Of a stretch of 8,205 bases of DNA, positions 4,239 to 8,205 are shown in pieces. The stretch covers positions 1 to 8,205 of the forward strand of contig CAYXVU010000256.1 of assembly GCA_964468725.1 (NCBI GenBank), in the 5' to 3' direction. The notes beneath the pieces are model-generated. The model saw nothing but the letters and a program-made list of their open reading frames with translations. It was not told where the DNA came from and did not search any database. This DNA is from CAYXVU01 sp964468725 (GTDB lineage: Bacteria > Acidobacteriota > Blastocatellia > UBA7656). The position numbers and the translations under genes were made by a program. Each line of letters starts with the position of its first letter. The stretch's first letter is position 1.

Positions 4239-6776
4239 TTGGCAACTGTTACGAGAAAACCGCGAACCCGGGTGCTTCAAAAATCAGCGGCTCATAAGAA
4301 GAGTCTGCTGCGCCGCATCTTTTCGCCGCTCACCTTTTCCATCATCGGGAGCTTGACGCTGATCGTCGTCGGCGTCTTCAGCTATTTCTATCTCGAATAT
4401 TCAAAGATGATTGATGCGCGTTTTCGCGGCGACATTCTGATTCGCACGACCGGCATTTACGCCGCGCCGCGCACGATTCGCACCGGGCAAGCATGGACAT
4501 TGGCGGCGATCAAAAGCTATCTCGATAACCTCGGCTACGTCGAATCTTCCAAAGAGGCCGACTCGAAACGCGGGCGCTATCAAATTAAAAATCAGGCCTT
4601 GGAAATCCATACCGGCAGCGATGCGGTCATTGATGGGGTGCGGCAGTTTCCCAATCTCTCAATCGCCTTTGCAGCAAATGGCAAAGGCATCGCCAAACTG
4701 ACCGACCTCGATAGCAAACGCAATCTTGACAGCGCCCAACTCGAACCCGAATTGATGACCGCCATGTCGAATGACAAACAGCGGCAAAAGCAAAAGATCG
4801 TCTCCTTTCAAGACCTGCCCAAAGATTACATCAACGCCGTCGTCGCCATCGAAGACCGTCAATTCTTCAATCACGTCGGCATCAACTTTCGCGGCATCAT
4901 GCGCGCCTTGCGACGCAATGTCGAAGAGAACGAAATTCAACAGGGCGGATCTTCAATCACGCAACAGTTGGTGAAAAACTTCTTCCTCACCCCCGAACGC
5001 ACGTGGGGACGCAAGTTGCAAGAGATGATGATTGCCGTCACACTGGAAACCAAACTCTCGAAAAATGAAATCTTTCAACTCTACGCCAATGAAGTGTACA
5101 TGGGGCAATCGGGCAGCTACTCGATCAACGGCGTCGGCGAAGCTGCAGAAACCTACTTCAATAAAGATGTGGTCAATCTCACCCTGCCGGAGTGCGCCTT
5201 CTTGGCCGGTATCATTCGCGGGCCGAGTCTCTATTCGCCTTACAGCCATAAAGAGCGGAGTAAAACGCGACGCAACACCGTACTCGATGCTATGGTCGAA
5301 GCCGGACACATCACCCGCGACGTTGCCGACAAGGCGAAAGCCACCAACCTCGACGTACAACCCAAACGCAGCGCGATGAACTCCGATGCGCCCTACTTCA
5401 CCGATTATTTGCAGCAGCAACTGGCCGACGACCTCGCCGGGCACGATCTATCGAGAGAGTCATTTCGCGTCTATTCGACGATTGATTTAGATTTACAACG
5501 CGCGGCGGACAAGGCCTTGAGCGACGGAGTGGCCGTACTCGATCCGATCTTTTCTAAACGTCGCAAAAACCCCGTGCCGTCGGGCACTTTGCAAGCCGCC
5601 CTCATCGCCCTCAATGCCAAGACCGGCGAGATATTGGCAATGACCGGCGGACGCGACTACTCGCGCAGTCAGTTGAATCGCGCGGTGGAAGCCAAACGAC
5701 AACCCGGCTCAGTCTTCAAACCTATCGTTTATGCCGCTGCGCTCAACTCCGCCTTCGAAGACGCCGACGAAGAGGTCATCACTCCGGCCTCACGCTTTAT
5801 GGACGAGAAGAAGACCTTTTATTACGGTCGCGGCGAAACCTATGAACCGGGCAACTTCGGCGACACCTTCTCGAACAAAGAGGTCACCTTGCGTGACGCG
5901 TTGACGCGCTCGCTCAACGTCGTCACCGTGCAGATCGCCGAGCGCGTCGGCTATAACAAAGTCGCGCGCATGGCGGAAAAACTCGGGCTGCCGCGCCCGC
6001 AGGCCTTGCCTTCGACGGCGCTCGGCGCTGCCGAAGCTACCCCTCTGCAAATCGCTTCCGCCTACACCGCCTTCGCCAATGGCGGCAAGCTCTCACAAGC
6101 CTCACCGCTCCAACGGGTGACCGATTCGGACGGCGCCAGCGTCAGCACCGTGAGCGCCGAGTCGCGTTCCGCTTTGCGCCCTGAAATCGCTTGGCTGATG
6201 ACCAACGTCATGCAAGATGTGATGAATAAAGGCACCGCCGCACGTTCGCGCGCGATGGGATTTACGGCCACCGCCGCAGGCAAAACCGGAACCTCGCGGG
6301 ACGGCTGGTTTGCGGGCTACACATCGAACATCGTCTGCGTCGTCTGGGTTGGCTTCGATGACAACGCAGAGTTAGGGCTGGAAGGTTCGAAATCGGCATT
6401 GCCGATTTGGGTGAACTTCATGAAGCAAGCTCTTGCGTTGCGCCCTGATCTGGCCGGTAGCGCTTTTCAAAAACCTGATGGCATCGTCAGTGTCGAGGTT
6501 GACCCGACTACGGGGTGGCTGGCCAGTTCGCTGTGCACCGTCAAACGCACCGAATATTTTGTGCAAGGCACAGAGCCGGATGAAAGCTGCATCACGGAAA
6601 GCGGAGAACATCCGCAACCCAATGCCAAGTTGCACAAAGAACCCGGCGAAGTGGAAGACGCAACCCCGATTGATCCGCCAAAGAAGATTCCGATTGATGT
6701 CGAGCCGCCCGCGCCCGATGAAAAGAGTCCCGAACACAAACCGACCAACGCCAACAAACGACCGGAGAATCACTAA
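4239..6776 (+). CDS. Bifunctional class A penicillin-binding protein (PBP1b-like, glycosyltransferase + transpeptidase)
   Basis: The 845-residue inner-membrane enzyme polymerises lipid II into glycan strands and cross-links the peptides. A basic cytoplasmic start (residues 1-27) precedes one membrane anchor (about 28-51). Residues about 66-145 (IYAAPRTIRTGQ, IKSYLDNLGY, GRYQIKNQALEIHT) look like the UB2H domain of PBP1b. The family 51 glycosyltransferase (about 180-355) has its catalytic Glu205 in EDRQFFNHVG, plus QGGSSITQQL (235-244) and LSKNEIFQLYANEVYMGQ (273-290). The transpeptidase (about 408-740) has SVFK with Ser491 and Lys494, SLN (558-560) and KTGTS (682-686). A short domain with Cys766 and Cys784 follows, then a Pro/Glu/Lys-rich tail (about 795-845). 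An in-frame stop at 4218 and the first internal ATG only at residue 57, beyond the membrane anchor, leave TTG 4239 as the best start; GTG 4272 is an alternative. No clear promoter was seen in the 231-base gap. Confidence 0.96.
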   Translation: MATVTRKPRTRVLQKSAAHKKSLLRRIFSPLTFSIIGSLTLIVVGVFSYFYLEYSKMIDARFRGDILIRTTGIYAAPRTIRTGQAWTLAAIKSYLDNLGYVESSKEADSKRGRYQIKNQALEIHTGSDAVIDGVRQFPNLSIAFAANGKGIAKLTDLDSKRNLDSAQLEPELMTAMSNDKQRQKQKIVSFQDLPKDYINAVVAIEDRQFFNHVGINFRGIMRALRRNVEENEIQQGGSSITQQLVKNFFLTPERTWGRKLQEMMIAVTLETKLSKNEIFQLYANEVYMGQSGSYSINGVGEAAETYFNKDVVNLTLPECAFLAGIIRGPSLYSPYSHKERSKTRRNTVLDAMVEAGHITRDVADKAKATNLDVQPKRSAMNSDAPYFTDYLQQQLADDLAGHDLSRESFRVYSTIDLDLQRAADKALSDGVAVLDPIFSKRRKNPVPSGTLQAALIALNAKTGEILAMTGGRDYSRSQLNRAVEAKRQPGSVFKPIVYAAALNSAFEDADEEVITPASRFMDEKKTFYYGRGETYEPGNFGDTFSNKEVTLRDALTRSLNVVTVQIAERVGYNKVARMAEKLGLPRPQALPSTALGAAEATPLQIASAYTAFANGGKLSQASPLQRVTDSDGASVSTVSAESRSALRPEIAWLMTNVMQDVMNKGTAARSRAMGFTATAAGKTGTSRDGWFAGYTSNIVCVVWVGFDDNAELGLEGSKSALPIWVNFMKQALALRPDLAGSAFQKPDGIVSVEVDPTTGWLASSLCTVKRTEYFVQGTEPDESCITESGEHPQPNAKLHKEPGEVEDATPIDPPKKIPIDVEPPAPDEKSPEHKPTNANKRPENH

Positions 6777-6783
6777 CTCTTGG

Positions 6784-6813
6784 CACAGGCGCACGCCCTT
6801 AGCCTCGCCTGTG
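6784..6813 (+). terminator. Hairpin just after the penicillin-binding protein gene
   Basis: CACAGGCG (6784-6791) pairs perfectly with CGCCTGTG (6806-6813), an 8-bp stem with a 14-base loop, starting eight bases after the stop codon. The sequence after the stem (AATTGTC) has no T run, so this is at best an atypical or Rho-assisted terminator or a 3'-end stabiliser. Confidence 0.4.
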
Positions 6814-7020
6814 AATTGTCGAGAGAAGGTATTGAATCTGGAGAACAGCGGAATCGGGCAAGATACCGTCTCCCACAGTAACTTGCGGTTGACTGGAATC
6901 GGAAACGGATTCACCGCAGAGAACGCAAAGACGGGGCAGAGAGACTTGCCCTGCGTCACACGCAATTGCAAATTGCTATAGAAGGTCGCTCTCTGAAGGC
7001 ATCACGTAACGGCCAATCGG

Positions 7021-7063
7021 GCGAATCAACACGAATCAGAGACTTGGATTCGTGTTGATTCGC
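7021..7063. repeat. Perfect 17-bp inverted repeat, probably a dispersed palindromic element
   Basis: GCGAATCAACACGAATC (7021-7037) and GATTCGTGTTGATTCGC (7047-7063) are exact reverse complements around a nine-base spacer. Inside each arm the word CGAATC recurs with the related GAATCAACACGAATC phrase, so the arms are themselves repetitive. There is no T run on either side and it is far from both flanking stop codons. The form suits a REP-like dispersed repeat better than a terminator. Copy number cannot be seen from this window. Confidence 0.6.
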
Positions 7064-7145
7064 GGTTATTGATGTAAGTCGTAGCTGCCATCTTGCTCAA
7101 CTGTCCGTCACAATCGGCTGCGACCGTTTCGCTTCGCCCGCATTG

Positions 7146-7181
7146 AATTGATGGGGGTGTCTTCTGACACGCCCATCAATT
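7146..7181 (-). terminator. Hairpin overlapping the stop codon of the BACON-repeat gene
   Basis: Bases 7146-7161 and 7166-7181 form a 16-bp stem with one mismatch and a four-base loop (TTCT on the + strand). The TGA of the minus-strand gene (7178-7176) lies inside the arm. No T run follows in the direction of transcription. It may end the transcript or protect its 3' end, but it is not a canonical intrinsic terminator. Confidence 0.45.
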
Positions 7182-8205
7182 GCCTTGCGTAACGGTATGC
7201 TTGACTCCTTCGACGACGATCATCCCCGTGCGTTTTACTCCGGTTAAATTCTGATCCACGCGATAGGTAACGGTGCCGTTGCCCGTGCCGCTGGCTCCGC
7301 CGGTGACCGTCATCCAGGGAACCGTGCTGACCGCCGTTCGCGTGCAGGCAGCTTGTGTCGTGACGGTAAAGGAGAAGGTTCCACCGGCTGCGGCGACATT
7401 TCGAACGGTCGGATTCAGAACGAACGTACAACTTGGACTCTGCATTACCGTAAAGGTTTGTCCGGCAATCGTCATGGTACCCGTGCGGCTAGTGGTTCCC
7501 AAATTGGCTGCTACAGAGTAGTTGACTGTGCCATTGCCGTTGCCCGCTGCGCCAGAGGTAATGGTGATAAAGGCATCGTTGCTGACCGCCGTCCACGCGC
7601 AGCCGCCCGGCGCTGTGACGCTGACGGAGTTGCTGCCGCCTGCGGACGGGAAGCTTTGCGACGTCGGGTTGATATTGAAAATGCACGGCGCAGGGTCTTG
7701 CGTGATGGTGACGGTTTGCCCTGCGACGGTCATCGTGCCGGTTCGCATCGCAGCATCGGGATTGGCGGCCACAGAGTAGTTGACTGTGCCATTGCCGCTG
7801 CCCCCTGCGCCGGAGGTGATGGTGATAAAGGCGTCGTTGCTGACCGCCGTCCAATCACAACCCGGTGCTGCCGTGACGCGGACGGAGTTGCTGCCACCCG
7901 CGGGTGGGAAGTTTTGCGACATCGGAGTGACGACGAACGAGCAGCCCGCGGGGTTGGGGTCTTGATTGACCGTAAAGGTCTCTCCGGCAATGGTCATCGT
8001 GCCGGTGCGCGGTGCGTTGTTGGGATTGAGCGCCACAGAGTAGTTGACTGTGCCGTTGCCGCTGCCCGCTGCGCCGGAGGTGATGGTGATAAACGGCGCA
8101 TTGCTGACCGCTGTCCACGCGCAGCCGTTGAAAGTCGTGACATCCACGCTGCCGCTGCCACCGGCTCCAGCGATGGTTTGGCTAGTCGGATTGATCGAGA
8201 AACTG
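7176..8205 (-). CDS. BACON-like repeat protein, C-terminal part (start beyond right edge)
   Basis: The frame is open to the right edge and ends at TGA 7178-7176, giving 342 visible residues. A GTG at 8147 lies inside a repeat and is not the start. The product consists of four tandem modules of 84-87 residues: 7944-8204, 7686-7943, 7431-7685 and 7179-7430. Each runs roughly F.I.PTSQ.F..AGGS.SV.VT, then GCAWTAVSNDAFITITSG, then GNGTVNYSVAAN, then RTGTMTIAGQTFTVTQ, which is the pattern of the BACON family of Ig-like beta-sandwich domains. Such domains occur in exported proteins, often beside glycosidases or proteases, and are thought to bind carbohydrate or act as stalks. Each module carries two Cys, at its start and in the GC.W motif (the first Cys of the edge module is not seen). 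The last module has diverged: Trp of CAW is Arg, and its turns differ. The N-terminal part, with any signal peptide or enzyme domain, is off-window. Confidence 0.88.
   Translation of the reverse strand, partial: SFSINPTSQTIAGAGGSGSVDVTTFNGCAWTAVSNAPFITITSGAAGSGNGTVNYSVALNPNNAPRTGTMTIAGETFTVNQDPNPAGCSFVVTPMSQNFPPAGGSNSVRVTAAPGCDWTAVSNDAFITITSGAGGSGNGTVNYSVAANPDAAMRTGTMTVAGQTVTITQDPAPCIFNINPTSQSFPSAGGSNSVSVTAPGGCAWTAVSNDAFITITSGAAGNGNGTVNYSVAANLGTTSRTGTMTIAGQTFTVMQSPSCTFVLNPTVRNVAAAGGTFSFTVTTQAACTRTAVSTVPWMTVTGGASGTGNGTVTYRVDQNLTGVKRTGMIVVEGVKHTVTQGN
7431..8204 (-). repeat. Three highly similar tandem DNA repeats of about 255-264 bases
   Basis: The three upstream BACON-like modules are alike at the DNA level, not only in protein. 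For example ACAGAGTAGTTGACTGTGCC occurs exactly at 7513-7532, 7771-7790 and 8035-8054, spaced 258 and 264 bases apart. Long near-identical stretches follow (GGTGATAAAGGC.TCGTTGCTGACCGC). The fourth, gene-terminal module (7179-7430) lacks this identity. Recent duplication or gene conversion among the first three is the simple explanation. Confidence 0.85.

Larger units (their letters stand above)
6777..7175. other. Gene-free gap between convergent genes, holding hairpins and repeat-like fragments
   Basis: No credible gene was found on either strand in these 399 bases. Reading frames that enter it are extensions of out-of-frame reads of the penicillin-binding protein gene. It contains a hairpin just after the penicillin-binding protein stop, a run of GCAGAG/GCAAAG-like short repeats (about 6912-6943), a small palindrome GCAATT-GCA-AATTGC (6962-6976), a perfect 17-bp hairpin (7021-7063) and a hairpin at the stop of the minus-strand gene. 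The composition suggests a landing place for dispersed repeats. No transposase or target-site duplication was recognised. Confidence 0.7.

Noticed and set aside
6372..6981. Open frames on both strands crossing the end of the penicillin-binding protein gene into the gap
   Set aside because: Most of each lies out of frame within the penicillin-binding protein gene. The remainder translates repeat-like intergenic DNA with no family signature or ribosome binding site.
7431..8204. A CRISPR-like regular repeat array
   Set aside because: The repeat period is about 258 bases, the 'spacers' are also similar to one another, and the whole is a single open frame of BACON-like protein modules.

Overview
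This window most likely comes from an Acidobacteriota genome, possibly the Blastocatellia group. That is an inference from protein style and not from a marker gene. It rests on the tandem BACON-like repeats of the 'GGCAWTAVSN' type, a secreted protein with an NNWDLKDENN motif of a kind I associate with that phylum, a UB2H-like class A penicillin-binding protein, and a moderately GC-rich base composition.

Left edge (1-1168): on the + strand lies the 3' third of dnaE, the replicative DNA polymerase III alpha subunit. Recognisable DnaE sequence begins only at about base 140-160. To its left, the minus strand reads as the middle of a GroES-like zinc-type alcohol dehydrogenase or quinone oxidoreductase, which runs off the window. 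Each gene has lost the part that should lie across the joint, so this is either a real rearrangement or a chimeric assembly join.

Middle (1169-6776): four genes on the + strand, separated by gaps of 91-254 bases. First is a secreted 368-residue protein with a Lys/Asp-rich linker and a conserved domain of unknown function, with a clear promoter and Shine-Dalgarno. Second is an SMR-family guanidinium exporter (sugE/gdx), preceded by an unusual hairpin. Third is a secreted 309-residue protein made of two related modules, followed by a long hairpin that overlaps a smaller terminator. Fourth is an 845-residue bifunctional class A penicillin-binding protein with all catalytic motifs, starting at TTG. 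Three of the four products act at or beyond the inner membrane, but nothing in the sequence ties them into one pathway. The gaps suggest mostly separate transcription units.

Right edge (6777-8205): a 399-base gap without a gene holds several perfect or near-perfect hairpins and what look like fragments of dispersed repeats. It separates the penicillin-binding protein from a convergent minus-strand gene. That gene is open at the right edge and encodes at least four tandem BACON-like beta-sandwich repeats, three of them very similar at the DNA level. No tRNA, rRNA, CRISPR array, transposase or complete defence system is visible.
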